This document shows, piece by piece, positions 48,685-61,800 of a stretch of 64,000 bases of DNA. Origin of the DNA: Aralia elata (Eukaryota > Streptophyta > Magnoliopsida > Apiales > Araliaceae); assembly GCA_034770075.1 (NCBI GenBank), contig CM068382.1, forward strand, positions 1,364,001 through 1,428,000, read 5' to 3'. A model generated the notes under the pieces. That model saw only the letters and a program-made list of their open reading frames with translations, had not been told where the DNA came from and made no database searches. Position 1 is the first letter of the stretch; every line of letters begins with the position of its first letter. Made by a program: the position numbers and the translations under genes.

Positions 48685-48789
48685 AATATTATATTTAGCG
48701 ACACTTTAGTGACATAATTATTTGCGACGAGTTTTATTGTTTCGCTAATTATTTGCAATAAATTTTATTTTGTCACTAAATATAATATT
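48685..48789. repeat. Short foldback element
   Basis: aatattatatttagcgaca at 48685-48703 is the inverted match of tgtcactaaatataatatt at 48771-48789, one mismatch in 19. The 105-bp unit is a small MITE-like palindrome. Confidence 0.65.
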
Positions 48790-49290
48790 TGTATCGTTAA
48801 TTATGTATCGAAAAAAATTAGAAAATAGAAGGGTCAAGTATATCATTTTTCTTTAGAATATAAGTTTCCAGATGGGATCTCGATGAACGTTCTCTCCGTG
48901 GGACAGTCAGACACATACAATCCCTAGGGAGGTTTGACTATTTGTAATTTGCCCAACCCAATTGGGGAAGCCTCTGGATATAGTAGTACTTGCCACTAAA
49001 CATTTATCAGACAAGAAGTACCCTTAAGCAGCTCAACCTCCCAAGACCAATTAGCAGGGCTCAAACCCAACAAAATCCTTCTTTTGCATTTAGAAGTCCC
49101 ATTACACATCTTTCTATTAACTGTAAAATGCATATGACCCACAAAGTGCAGCAATATATGGTAACTTCACAGCTACTTTTATGAAAATCCTCAATCCAAC
49201 CAGAGCAGTTTCCCACTGAGATTCACAATTCCCTCATTGTTCCTCCAAGATAAGTGGAGTAACACCTCCAAGACAAGTGGAGTAACACCT

Positions 49291-49372
49291 TACTCTTTCA
49301 TTTTTTTTAAAATTAGAGATTCATTTTGATTTTTAAGTCAATTTATAAAATTCAAAAATCGATATGAATTTA

Positions 49373-49404
<32 letters not shown>

Positions 49405-49551
49405 TTGACACAAACAAGTAAAATTATTGTTAACGGACAAGTACTACTAATTAGGTTTCAAAACTTAAATAAATTCATAGCAACTTTGAATTTTAGAATT
49501 CATAAATCACTTGAAAAGTCAAAATGTATTCCTACTTTTGGAAAGGAAGGA
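49291..49551. mobile_element. Stowaway-like MITE, degenerate
   Basis: The left ttactctttcattttttt and the right end, whose reverse complement is atactccttcctttcc, resemble Stowaway termini. An ATT microsatellite (49376-49403) lies inside. Low sequence conservation of the ends makes this tentative. Confidence 0.35.
49376..49403. repeat. ATT trinucleotide microsatellite
   Basis: About nine ATT units, visible directly. Confidence 0.9.
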
Positions 49552-49805
49552 GTATTTTTTCATATAAGCAAACTAAGAGAGAAAAGCAGGACATAATGGA
49601 ATATGAATACAAGCATGAAAACAGTTACTACATAAAGGATCATAAATCATCAAAAGAAAAGAGTGATAGTAATATTAATCCATCCTCCTACAATGTCGGT
49701 GTATTAAGTTATGTAAATTACACTCATTTAAAGTTGACACCCTGATTATACCCAACCCAGCCTCTGCTAGAAGACAAATGTGTACAAGTAACATGGCCAC
49801 GATGC

Positions 49806-52800
49806 TCATTCTGGATCCGGAGAGCCACCAGGGACCAGCTGCATGAAAGACAAAAAGTTAGGAGTAGCCGAATGAACGGTCAAAATTACAACTAATTTGT
49901 CACAGTCTATCTTTATTGCGTCCAGATTAATAACAAAGCTGCTACGACTATCTATGAAGCTTCAAGCATATAGCTCAAAGTTAGGTAAAAACATTACTTT
50001 GTTACATAAAGGTGTTTATTAACTTTACATTCAAAGTCCAAACCCACAGGCATCATAGGTTGCTGATGACCAGATTAGTTTAGACTTTAGAGTTACTAAA
50101 AGTACACAAAGTTAACTCGAGTAATCCTATGTGCACTTGTGCACTAACTGCGCACAACAGAGAGAAAAGAGCATGTGGTCCTACTTTCTGAATTGGACTC
50201 GTGTATTGTTTTCTCTCCGTTAGTGCACATAGAATTACTCAATTGTCAATTGACTTATTCTACAACAAAAAGCCACTCATACTCATGACAACGAATAGAT
50301 AAATTTCTATGTCAAGCACTTACAATTGCAATGTTGTTTCCATTTAGCAAAATCTGATCGAGTTTTGTTATTCTCCGCCCTTCAGCAGTGATTTCACTGT
50401 TTAACAGAATTAGTAGTAATAAGAAAACAGGATGGGCCAATGGGTATATAAGCGCAGCAAGTCATTCAGCATCAGCAGATTCACATGACAAAAAAGAAAA
50501 AAGGTAAATAACTGATCAACACAAAGGTGAAAGAGCTTATAAGATGTCAGTATCTCCGTTTTGAGATACTGATTAAAGTGAGAAAAGAAAGTATTCCTAT
50601 TTTCCATCTTCTAGAACGAATCAACCAAAATTCTGATACATTGTGATCCAACAAAACTGAAAAAGAATGACTCAATTATGATAAGTTTATGGTCTTTCAA
50701 AATTATCTTAGCCCTATGACTTTGTCAAATATCGAATGTTACGAACAAATTCGAAATATGATGTCAAGACCTAGTCATATTAATTTGTCTCCTCACATAG
50801 CAACATAAATACATAAATATGGAGTTCACTTTTACTCTCTGTTTTGCAATATGAGGCTTTACTTATTTGGTATTTTATACTTATATAGTCAAAGGCATAG
50901 TTGTCATGGCGCCACGGCGAGATGCGGCAGTAGTTAATTGTCAGGATGCCTATGCGACAAGGCGCGCGTCATGGCATCCGTATGGCGACAAGTTATTAAT
51001 AGTGTGCAATTTATATATTACTAATTTTACTTCAAAAGTATATTGAGCAATAAAATTTTATATACATTAAAACCTAAAACATAATAACTAACACTATAGA
51101 ATACAATTAAAAACACAATAATATGAACACTTGACAATCAAAATTCAAAAATAAAACACTTGACATTAAAAACTAGTAGAACAAGTCAACAAACACCACG
51201 TAGAAAATAAAGAATCAACCAAGTCATCACCCATCATATATTAATAAATAATAAAATTCCACCACATAACAAGTATGATGAGTCATGAGTGAAAAATGAC
51301 TTGATCACTTAACTTGGGCCCGCTACCAAGGCATAAGCCTTGGCAACTCGGCGTCCAAGGCGTCACGTTGGCCTTCTCTAGCGCCAGGACACCTAAGCGT
51401 CGCCTAGTCGACGCCATGACAACTATGGTCAAAGGTATATTATGTTATTTTTTTCTCATTGTTCCTTTATAAATATATATTACTTGAATAATATTGACTA
51501 CTAATTAACCCTCTAGTTTAAAGTCTTTAAACTAAAAAGAATATCTAAATTTTGTTCCTAGCCTTATTAAACTTAAGCTAATGTGCTTTGCATTTTATTT
51601 TTTATGTATTTCACTGTATGATACATGATTCGCGATTTGGGGTTTTCAATATGATTCACAATTTGACAACTATTGGTCTATGTGTAATCAGTGTTGATGA
51701 TGGTGAGAAAATGGCAATGTGTAATTAGCACTGACGATGATATCAGTGACAATATGCAGTCAATGGAAAAGGTCAATATATAATTAGCATTGAGGAGTGT
51801 AATAAGTGATGACGATGGAAAAAATGATAATCCCCCTGTACAATTTTTTGTAGACAATTTATTTGCATGTTTCAATCACACAAGTGTTAAGATATGGCAA
51901 AAACACTATTAAAGTCATAGTACACATTTTCAATATAGTTACATACTCCCTTCGTTCCAAAATATAAGATCATTATTGAATTTTTAAAGTCAACTTGAGA
52001 CATTTTCAAACTCAAGATTGACATAAATTCATTTAGTTTAAGTCACTACAGTGATGATATTGCAAACTACGTATATGTACCATTAATTATAGGTTTTCAT
52101 CATTTTTAATGAATCTTATCAATTTTGAGTTCGAAAATATTTCAAATTGACTTTCAAAATTCAATAATGATCTTATAATTTGGAACGGATGGAGTATATT
52201 GTATAAATATATCAATAATTCAAAAATACATAAGAATATAATGCATAAATGTATATTTTGAAATGCCTCAAAATCCGTGCCAAACAAGTTAAAAAACAAG
52301 TGGCCACATAGAGCTTGGTGGGGGGACACATGTAGAAATATAGAGAGGGTGAAAGGGAAAAACATTGTAGGCACATGCACACCTGAGCACACGTGGGGAG
52401 AGAGAGAAGTTTGGGGGTTGTTGTGGTGGTAAGGAATTGAGCTCCTCAAAATGAATGGTAAAGAGAGACTCGTTCAGAAATAGAACCTGGATACTTATTC
52501 CTTTCAAAATTAGGCAGTTCAATGAACCCAATAAGGGCAAGTTTGTTTTCGAAAAACTAATGGTGGCATATATACATTGTGTACCAACAGTTTAAGAGAG
52601 TGTCTAAATGTCCAAGTTCAATAGCCCAAAGTACCCATGGACATCATTTGGATGTTAGGATTTTCATATAACGTTCTTTGCAAATGTTTAAGCCTTCTAA
52701 ATCTGATGAGAGGGAGACATTAAAGGTTCTTGCTCCTCTGTTGAATTACATTGCCCGTCTACACCATCAATCTGGAAACTGTGTTCTACTCAGTGAAAAT

Positions 52801-55800
52801 ACTCTACCTGAAAAAAGGCTTCCATCTCTTCTTTTTGTTTTTTCTTTTGTCATAATTTTTCTATGCATGATGTATCTGTATTTATTTTGACTACCATAAA
52901 CATAAGTTTCAATTACCATCTTACAAACAATGGATGCAGAAACAAAGATGAGAGATGAAGAGTATTCTTATGCTTTTAATTTAAGATGGAGACCTATCAA
53001 TAACAGATCACCTTCGGCAGAAATTTGATTCAGGGGTAGGATTTGTCTTCAATTTCCTAAATGTTTCATCACAATTGAAAACAAGCTAAAGTAAGGAGGT
53101 GTTTGTTTAGGACTTAATGCATCTGAATGACTTATGGTCTGAATCAGTCAGTCATTCAGTCCGTTTGATTTGAATAAAAATGATATAAATGGCTGAATCG
53201 GTAAGTCATTTACCGATTAAGCTGCTATTTTTGGGCTGAATCAATCCTAAGCCCACTGAATGGATTTTTTACGCATGTTGCCCCTCTTTTATAGTTCTCG
53301 GTGATCTTCTCCGTCACCGATTCAATCACTGATTTTTTTCTCCGGAGTGTTCTTTCATCTTCTTCAATTACTCCAAAATTCAGGTCCAAACTCGACCAAA
53401 TCCATGACAAAGTTTACCTAGTTTTCCCAATCGAAGAAATTGATATTAGTAACGGAAAAATCCGGGTCCGATACGTCTTCGTTTAAGATCTGGGAACGGC
53501 TGGAGCGGTGGTGATGGGCGACGCAGATTCGGAATTCTGAGGGCTGAAATTAGAGATCTGAGGTGTAAAAATCAAACCCCTAAAAATCGTGAGACCAAAA
53601 GAGAGGAGTTGAATCGAGGGTAACAACGACATTCTGTGGGTGATTATCACAGTTTCCTGGTTGGTTTTGGGAGTTTTCAATGGGTTTTCCATGACAAAGT
53701 CCCATGGAATCAGAAACCCAACTGTAAAAGAATAACAAAAACCAACCACAAAGAGAAAAGCAGGAGAAGATGCTTAGCAGAGTCTGTAAGAAAAAGCGAA
53801 GAAGAGAAGAAAAGGGAAAGAACCCATTCCTCTTTTTGCAAACAATTGAGCTACTATTTGTTCAAACTTTGCGCTTTGACCAACTTTTGTAGTCTTTCCT
53901 TAAATTGATTTTTCTAGCTTTTCTTTGGATAGGTGTATGAAGATACAAGAATCAGAGTGTGGGAGAGTTTTCCTCTGTTTGGGAATTTATTACAGTATGT
54001 ATTAGGGGTAAAATAGTAAAAAATTATTATTCAGATGTTTCATACATATCAATTATCAAACAACTTTTTTCATTCAGTATTTAGAATTTTGATTCATTTA
54101 ACTCATTCAGATTGCTTAACATTCAAAACTGATTCATTCAGTTTTATCAAACAGTCCCTAAGTGAACTCCCAGCTTGGTAGAAAAATAATAAACCAAGCT
54201 CAGATGACCAAAATTTCTAAGCCTAGCATAGGCAATTTCAAAAGAGATTACTAATACCTTGCTCATTTTAATGATGCAATATATATTATTACATAAGTAT
54301 CTCCTCATTCGCAACCTAGAAAATTCATAACAACTACGTGCCAACAGTTCAAAACTTTATGAAAGCACGGAAACCTGATCACGTAAAAAATGTTAATAGT
54401 GCAAGGAACTACCAAATGTTTATATGGTAACCAAAAAGGACCAGTTATATCAAGAGTCACGGTCAAATTTTAAATTTTAAATCCACTTTCAGTCAGTTTT
54501 ATTAAGAAGTGGACTTGGGGCCTTGTTCCTGGAATAATCTAGAGCAGAAGAAATATCAGTTTTCAGCACCACAACCCAAAGAGAGATTAGAAGATTCTAG
54601 ATCTTTGTGTGATAAATAGGAATGATTTTGGGCTGGTTAGGCAAATCCAAGTTTAACTAACCCAACTTGAATGGCCTCGCACTAGGTTTATTTTAGGCCG
54701 TTGCATACCCAAGCTTAATTATCATAAAGAAAATCCTAAAGTTGCAACTCCATTGTCGATCCAATACCAGCACCAACCCAAAATTTTCTCTCTCTCTCTC
54801 CCTTTTATTTATTTTATTTTTTTTTGGGGGGGTGGGGTGGGGGAGCATAATTGACTGTTCTTTATCCTCTAATGTTTTTTGTAAGTACATTATCCTCCAC
54901 TTATGCAATGGATAACCAAATTTTGGATAGGTAACTCATTGAAGTTTGAGTAAATATGGAAAAATTAGAAAGTACAACTACATGTTCAATTCTAATCTAA
55001 CCCAAAAAATTGCAACATACACAAGTGTTCCTTCCATACAACCAACTTGTTCACAAATTTTCTTCAACCCAAAACAATTAATACTCCTAGGCTATGTTTG
55101 TTTGCAAGGATTACACTTGGGATAGGACTATTAATCCCAAGTGTCTTGTTTGTTTTTAAATTTGAGCTTGAGACTATTAGTCCAAGGATTATAAAATAGC
55201 TTAAGATGATGGATTATTTAATACCATGTCTAGCTAGGTATTATAATCCCATCATGAGGGATTAAAATTTTATGGACAAAACTAACCTTTATTTTTTTGT
55301 ATTGCTACAGTGCTATAGTCAACAAATTAACTATATAACAAATTATACTTAACAAATAATTAAATATTGAATCATATCTTTTTTGATTGATTGGATATTG
55401 TTTGTTTACGTACAGTGCTATAGTTTAACAAATTATACTTAAGTATAATTTGTTAATTTATTTTAGTGTAAGTTTTTAAATTTATGCAAGTGTAAATTTT
55501 AAAATGTATAAACTAGTTAGTTATATATATATATTTAATTCTTAATATAGAGTATCACTATGTTATTTTTATATATGTAATTTTTAATTTTTATTTATTA
55601 TATATATATACATATATATCGTAATTATAATTCAATTAAAACTCTCGTAATCCATAGAAGGATTCTTTCAAAATTAAGGAGAATAAACTTTCAACAAGTA
55701 GAACTGTAAGCTTACTGGCAAAGAAAAAGACTAAAAGCAGCCAGCTATGAGTCTCCCACATTTCCTTAAAAAACAAATAATCTTATTTTTTTTAAAAAAA

Positions 55801-57001
55801 ATTATTACATAGAAAGAGTCATTGTTTATAATAATATAACAAATATAATATTCTCAAATTTATTAAGTTATCCTATTATTATTACTAAACTAAATTCTCA
55901 CTATATTTTAGGATTATATGGGGAAAAAATAAGAAATTAATATTTTTCATCTATGATATTTTTAAATAATTTTTCTCACATGAATAATGATAACCTCCGT
56001 GCCTTTGTGAAAGAGATTAATGTAAAAATATCGTATTTCATGTGATAAATTAATATATTTTTATAAAATATTAATTCTCAAAAGATATTCTTAATTTTTT
56101 TTTATATTTTGTAAATATGAGTATTTCATATGATAAATTAATATATTTTCGTAAAATATTAATTCTCAAAAGATATTCTTAATTTTTTTTATATTTTGTA
56201 AATATGACTATTTTTGAAAGCACACCCAATGACCCAAATACCTATAAATGTACCTGTAGTGATGGGTTCACTAATTTTTTTGGAGCATCACTATGTTATT
56301 CTTAATATATATGTAATTTTTATATTATGTTATTATTGGTAAGGGTACAATAGTCCAAACGATATTTTTTTATCCAATCCTTTAATTAATCCTGAAAAAA
56401 ACAAACATAACATAGGATTATTTTAAGTTATCCCATGAATAATCCTATGAAAAACAAACATGTGATTAGGACTATTTAATCCTAGGATTAATAGTCTTGG
56501 GATTATATTCCATGGGATTATAATCCCGGGATTATAATCCTTGCAAGCAAACAAAAAGCCCTAGAACCATGTACGAACCTCACCATCACCAAATTACTTA
56601 AACCTTCAGCAAAAGTGGAAACAAAAAACCACCCAAATCAAATAAAATTCACATTCATCCTAAAGCATCCAAGTCTTCCTGAACTAAACAGTATCACAGT
56701 TACAAGCATAATAAACAAAATATATAATAGCAAAATATAAAGGGGGTAAAGGGTACGTACTATTCAGTGACATCTTCGAGGACCATGTTGACATAAACAT
56801 CAAAACCGCGAAGTGTACCGACTAATTCCTTGTCGCCTTTCATTATCACCCAAATCTTCGACCCTATGCACCGATCTATCAATTCTGCAATCAACGGGAA
56901 ATAGTTTAGTACTATAATTTATAGCAAAAAATGCAGATATTATAAATAGAGGGAATGGTTAATGAACCAGAGGGGAGGAGCTGCGAAGGATTGTTGGCCA
57001 T
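49806..57001 (-). CDS. LSM5: Sm-like protein LSM5
   Basis: Four exons in transcript order: 57001-56968, 56884-56761, 50396-50324, 49838-49806, giving 87 aa, the normal LSM5 length. The start reads MANNPSQLLPSELIDRCIGS. The Sm1 motif is seen in KIWVIMKGDKELVGTLRGFD and VYVNMVLEDVTEY, and the Sm2 motif in ILLNGNNIAILVPG. LSM5 is a ring subunit of both the cytoplasmic LSM1-7 complex (decapping and 5'-3' mRNA decay) and the nuclear LSM2-8 complex (U6 snRNA binding and splicing). All junctions are GT..AG and phase-consistent. The striking feature is intron 2 (56760-50397), about 6.4 kb, which contains a hAT element, a Stowaway MITE and two larger TIR elements. Exon 1 holds only 11 codons. Confidence 0.95.
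50896..51427. mobile_element. Non-autonomous hAT-type element with perfect TIRs
   Basis: The terminal inverted repeats catagttgtcatggcg (left) and cgccatgacaactatg (right) match at 16 of 16 positions. They are flanked by a perfect 8-bp direct duplication GTCAAAGG (50888-50895 and 51428-51435). An 8-bp duplication is the hAT signature. The 532-bp element has GC-rich, CGCC/GGCG-dense ends and an AT-rich core with no coding capacity. It lies in LSM5 intron 2. Confidence 0.88.
51946..52194. mobile_element. Stowaway MITE in LSM5 intron 2
   Basis: The left ctcccttcgttccaaaatat and the right end attttggaacggatggag-type arm are inverted matches, as are the inner arms (aagatcattattgaattttt against aattcaataatgatctta). 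TA flanks both ends (51944-51945 and 52195-52196). Confidence 0.8.
53095..54160. mobile_element. Non-autonomous TIR element with extra internal DNA
   Basis: Ends ggaggtgtttgtttaggac (left) and caaacagtccct (right), with CATTCAG/CTGAATG motifs in both subterminal regions, as in the 404-bp element at 28816-29219. Between about 53283 and 53960 it holds ~680 bp of GC-richer DNA absent from the shorter relative. That DNA has short open frames on both strands but nothing I recognise. Located in LSM5 intron 2. Confidence 0.6.
55091..56559. mobile_element. Non-autonomous TIR element, about 1.5 kb
   Basis: The left end gctatgtttgtttgcaagga and the right end (reverse complement gctttttgtttgcttgcaag) match well. 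Subterminal blocks repeat TTAATCC and GGATTATAATCC motifs on both arms. A 5-bp CCTAG flanks each side (55086-55090, 56560-56564), a possible target duplication. The interior is AT-rich, non-coding and contains an 87-bp tandem duplication. In LSM5 intron 2. Confidence 0.65.
56034..56208. repeat. 87-bp tandem duplication inside the TIR element
   Basis: The unit starting atttcatgtgataaattaat at about 56034 recurs from about 56122 with a few changes. Both copies contain ctcaaaagatattcttaatt. Confidence 0.85.
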
Positions 57002-58850
57002 GGCTGAATTTGAATAATTTGTATGATCTCTCTGATACAAAAATTACAGGGATGCTGTTTGCTCGATGGGCTTTCGGCGGTACACCTAAGAGTTTAAGTA
57101 GCAACATTGAGTTGTCCATACTACCCCTAGTGGCCTCCCCAATCTACGGTTCTACCTTTTTTTTTTTTAGTATGAAATATATCAAATGTCTCAACCAAAA
57201 AAATAGTGACAAAAGTAAAAAACTACTCCACCTTATATTTAAGAGTTTTGTTATCTCTTGTGATAAATTATTACGATTAAATATAATGATACATTTTATT
57301 TTATTATACATGTATAAATAATTTGTAAATATGTATATTCGTAACAAATTTATAATTTGTAATTATAAAATATATCACCTTTTATAATTAATTAAAAATT
57401 AAACAAAATCTTTTTATGCCGCCGATAAAAAAATTTTAACATGCCGCTAATTTAATTATAAACTTTCTTCAACTCAAAACAATTAATACTCTTAACAACA
57501 CGATTGCCAAACTAATTAAACCTTTATAGCAAATAACTTATGTGTGCAAGCGGATTAACTTGTTATGTCTAATTTCAAATCCAAAAAACTAACCATGTTG
57601 ATAAAACAAATATGAAAAAAATAGGTGGGTTCTACCGGTTTGAACTAATTTAGAGACATTTTAGTCATAATCTTAATGCTCAACTAATGCACACACGATG
57701 TGTATGTTAAATTTTTTATTGTAATATATAAAATATATTTTTAAGAAAAAAAAATAAAAAATTTAAAGACGAATAGAAATGTTAATAGCGATAAAATAGA
57801 AATTAAGAAAAGTTAAGAGAGATAAAATATGAGACCAAAATATATCTTGCGACACAAAATTATTAAAATAACAATTATAAAAGCATGAGACGTTATTAAT
57901 AGAGATAATAAAAAGGGTCCAATACTTTGAAAATTGTATTGATTTTCTAACATTATGATGAAGATTCTCTACATATTCAAATAGTACCAAAACTTGTTAC
58001 TGTTTTTATTTTTTCATGTTATTTTCATTCATACGACTCAACTTATTCATCGTGCTTTAAAACATAACAATTTCTCCCACTAAACATATAAATTATGAGC
58101 TAGTTTGTAATCTTTTAAAAATTTATGTCCATAACCATGTTATTTTCGTAGGGTAAAAAATTAATGGTTATTTTCGCAGGGTAAAAAAATTAATGTGACT
58201 CAATAGACTACTCTTATCATATATCACCATCCATTGAATCTATCCTCTTTAGTGCCCTCCCCACCATTTTTGAGAAGGGGTTGTCTACTTGTCTTTTCTT
58301 GCACATAAACAGTTGTAAATATACGATTAGGTATCAAATCATATGATATTAAATGGTATAATTAATTACATAAAATCTATTCAATTAATATTATGATGAT
58401 ATATTATTTAAGATAAAAAATTGAATTTCTTTAACATTATCTTAAATATATATATATTATAGAAAAAATGAGATATGTGCCTTGAACACACAAATTTATA
58501 CGTGTTCTGTTATTTTAAATTTTTTTATTAATGACAATTTTAATATTATACTATTTTTATTAATAATTATTTTAATATTTAATTATATTATCAATTAAAA
58601 ACACATCACATTAAATACAAGACACACATAAACATATATTCATCACATTAGATGCAAGACATACATAAACAACACAACATATATGTATCTAAAACACATA
58701 TTCTCCTCATATATATATATATATATATATTGTAATGACATATAATAAACATTTTCCTTTTTAACTTAAAAACGTTGTTCTCTATGTATTCAACCCTCTT
58801 TCATCGGACGCTACCTCTGATTTTCACACGAATGTTTATAATTTATTCAG
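57002..58850. other. LSM5 5' flank and intergenic spacer
   Basis: Just upstream of LSM5 (57002-57130) is moderately GC-rich and probably the leader/promoter, including a motif cttaggtgtaccgccgaaag on the minus strand. Beyond that the DNA is AT-rich, with a TA run at about 58708-58730 and no supportable gene. Confidence 0.5.
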
Positions 58851-61800
58851 TCAGCAATTCTTCCTCAATCAATCTCGTAGAGACAGAGGGTGAAGAACAA
58901 AAAATCTTGTAATTTCGTGCCTTCAATTTGTTAATTCTCATATTGGGTTTATGAATATTGTGATATAATATTCATCTTTATTGATCCAATTGTATTGATT
59001 ATGACATATGTGAACATGTATATGTAATCATTCATTGATTCCCTAATAAAAGGAATTATCTTTTTGATCTTACGTGTGCACAAAGGTAGAACTAGGGTTA
59101 GGGTTATTGGTTAGCGGGTAGGTTGAATAATTGTTGTTTGTGTTTATCTGATCTTAGTTTCTCTATATTTGTTTGAAGGAACAAAAAGAGCTTTTGAAAT
59201 TTTAGCATAATTGCAGTCCTTTTATATTTTTCTTTTCAAATCATATTATGATCTTTTTTTTAAGTCAACATTTTTCACAAAGTTAAATTAAACAGGATAA
59301 GATTTGTCCTGATTTACCTTTTAAGACTTCCAATTTTATTTGTTGTTGTAGAGGTAAGACATCATTGTGGGGTTCTTAATGTGATTGAATTCTCATCACT
59401 TGCAAATCAATAGTTGTGTAGTAAAGGTTATTCACTATGTATTTATATACAATTCGTTCTCCGGTCTGTTAGAACTCAGTCCCATTGGTAAAAAGACATA
59501 AGCAGAGATCTGTGTAAGCATTTACCGTAGTATCTGTACTGAATAACTAGTCTGTGTCACAGCAGATTGTTTTCGATATTGTACTGTTTTTATGGTTTTT
59601 ACAAGGATATTGTGCAAGATTACGAGATTTTGTATCTTCTTTTGGGAATAATATTCTAATAATGAATGTCGTTGAAGTGTGTACTTTGATCTTTACTCAG
59701 AAATGATTGTATGATATATTTGTGTTCCTTCTGATTTGTAGTTTTGAGTGGCCATTTTCTGGGTGGTGACAGACGTCATTTTGTTGCTTTAAATTCTGCT
59801 TTTACTTATGCTTATCAAGTCCTAGCTGCAATAATCTTCTCGTAATATATGAACCCTTGCACAACATATCCTTCTGAGATAAAGTTGACTAATTTGAAAA
59901 AATTTCTGTGATATATGTAGTAGTGGATTTCTGGATTGAGGTACTATGTGCATGACTATCGCTTCTATTCTACGGTACAAGTGCAGGTTTTAAGACTCGT
60001 TGGTGACTCTGACAAAAGATAGAATCTATAAATACTTGTTCAAGGCTTTATTCGTTCAAGATTCTAGGACTGTGCTTTACTCGATTGTCTGTTTGATGCT
60101 TTGGAGCATTGTGGACTTGCATTTGGATATACTATAAGGTTGCATAAGGATTCTGTTTTTGTTATGTGCTAACCCTGATCAGTGTCATCAAAATTCAGAA
60201 GCTCCTAGTTGGGAATTATTCTGAGATTGCCTTCTCTTGGTGAGTGTTTGTGTAAATTGATTACGCTTATGTGCTTCTAGACTTATCCCTTATATGCTAA
60301 TGAAAGTTTAATCGAAATGTTTGGGAAAGCTACTTTTAGATAGAGTTGCTATTTCCTGTTATGAGTATTTCTTGTTCCCGTTTATTTTTTTTAAAAAAAA
60401 ATTGTCTCGCTTTTAGTGAATGATCTATGAGGTCAGTACATGGTTCCTTTTGTGTCTTTTGAGGTGATGATAGGTCAAAACCTATGTTATACGGACTCGA
60501 ATAGAGTGTTCGGCTGGACACGGTATTTTGAAGAGTCTGACACAGGTACTCTTCAATTTTACCCATTTTTTACACTAAAATGAAGTATCCGGTACTCATA
60601 CACTTGCCTAGTGTCGAGTGTCAAGTGTCGGACACGGGTACTTAGAGCAAAGTGAAGAGTTCGTGTAACATAGGTTAAAACAAGATTTAAAATTGCTGGA
60701 CATTTAATCAAAGCAGTTGTTATTGAAACTTTTGGTATCTTGTTACTTGTTAAATGAGACTGCCTTTGTTGAGTTTTTGGTAGATAGACTGTTCTTTCGT
60801 GGTGTAGGTATTGTGTTTCTGTTGGGTTGCTGAGAGTGCAGGCTGTATAGTTGTTTGTTTTTACGTGCTTGTCAGAAAATATGGGTTAACATTAGTCAAC
60901 AATTTTGAGGAATATTAGGCTATGGTAGCAATGCTGATTTCTTAGCTGACGTAGCTTCTTGCATCCCTTACAGATAATGAAGGTAACTCGACTTAACATT
61001 ATGTCTCTTAACATTGAGACTTTGGGCTCTCCTTCACTTGACAGTTAATCCGATGATAAGATTTTGGTTTCTCGAAAGGGTACATTAAACTAGTGAAATA
61101 TGTTTTATGAGGCTATAAATGTTTGATTGTTAAGGCTGTTTCCTTTACTGCATGGTGATAATGGCTTGTGCAATCATTGAGTGATTTAGAAGAAATTATT
61201 TATCGACAGAGATCTTGGAACACAAGAGGTGGTATCTGTAGCTTCACCAGTCTTGTAGTTTTTGTTGAAAAAAATTTATGGTTATTTTTTTTCCCTTCCC
61301 AATCTAGAGTTTGTTGATGTGTTTGTATTGTGGAAGTTTTTTCTTGGATTTAGTCTAGAAATATTTGGTTCTGTCAGAACTCACCTTTTTGGGTGGTAAG
61401 GCTCCAGTATCGTGGGTTCAATTGGTCTTTAGCTGCTGGTGTTGCTTTTTTTGGTGTATTCAATCTTCTCACCTCTGGGTTTTGGTTGGTTTGTTTAGAA
61501 TTAGATTTGTTTGTAGTCTCTATAGGAATAACTTTGCTATACATTTGCATTATACATGGTGTTCTCCTCCCCCCCCCCACAAGGCCCCACCCCACTCCAC
61601 CCTCTTTTATTAAATTGGCTTGCTATTTCTTAAACTATGTGTACTCTTTAGGTCTCTATTCATTATCCTTTTGATGCTAACAACATGTTGGCCAGTTATT
61701 GAGAAGTTTCTTGGATTTTGGTAATTCTAAAGATGAAGCAGTTCTTTTTGAGTGTTCCTTCTTCCCTGTGAATAGTCAACTTTACTTCATGCATGCATTT

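Noticed and set aside
53225..53908. Several 60-90 codon frames inside the 53-54 kb element
   Set aside because: None resembles a known protein or transposase. They are treated as possible captured DNA, not as genes.
57144..57347. 67-codon minus-strand frame upstream of LSM5
   Set aside because: AT-rich, Ile/Phe/Lys-biased translation typical of chance frames.
61365..61674. Overlapping frames of 73-93 codons before the DUF1644 gene
   Set aside because: The translations are hydrophobic and low-complexity from T-rich intron-like DNA, with no supporting signals.
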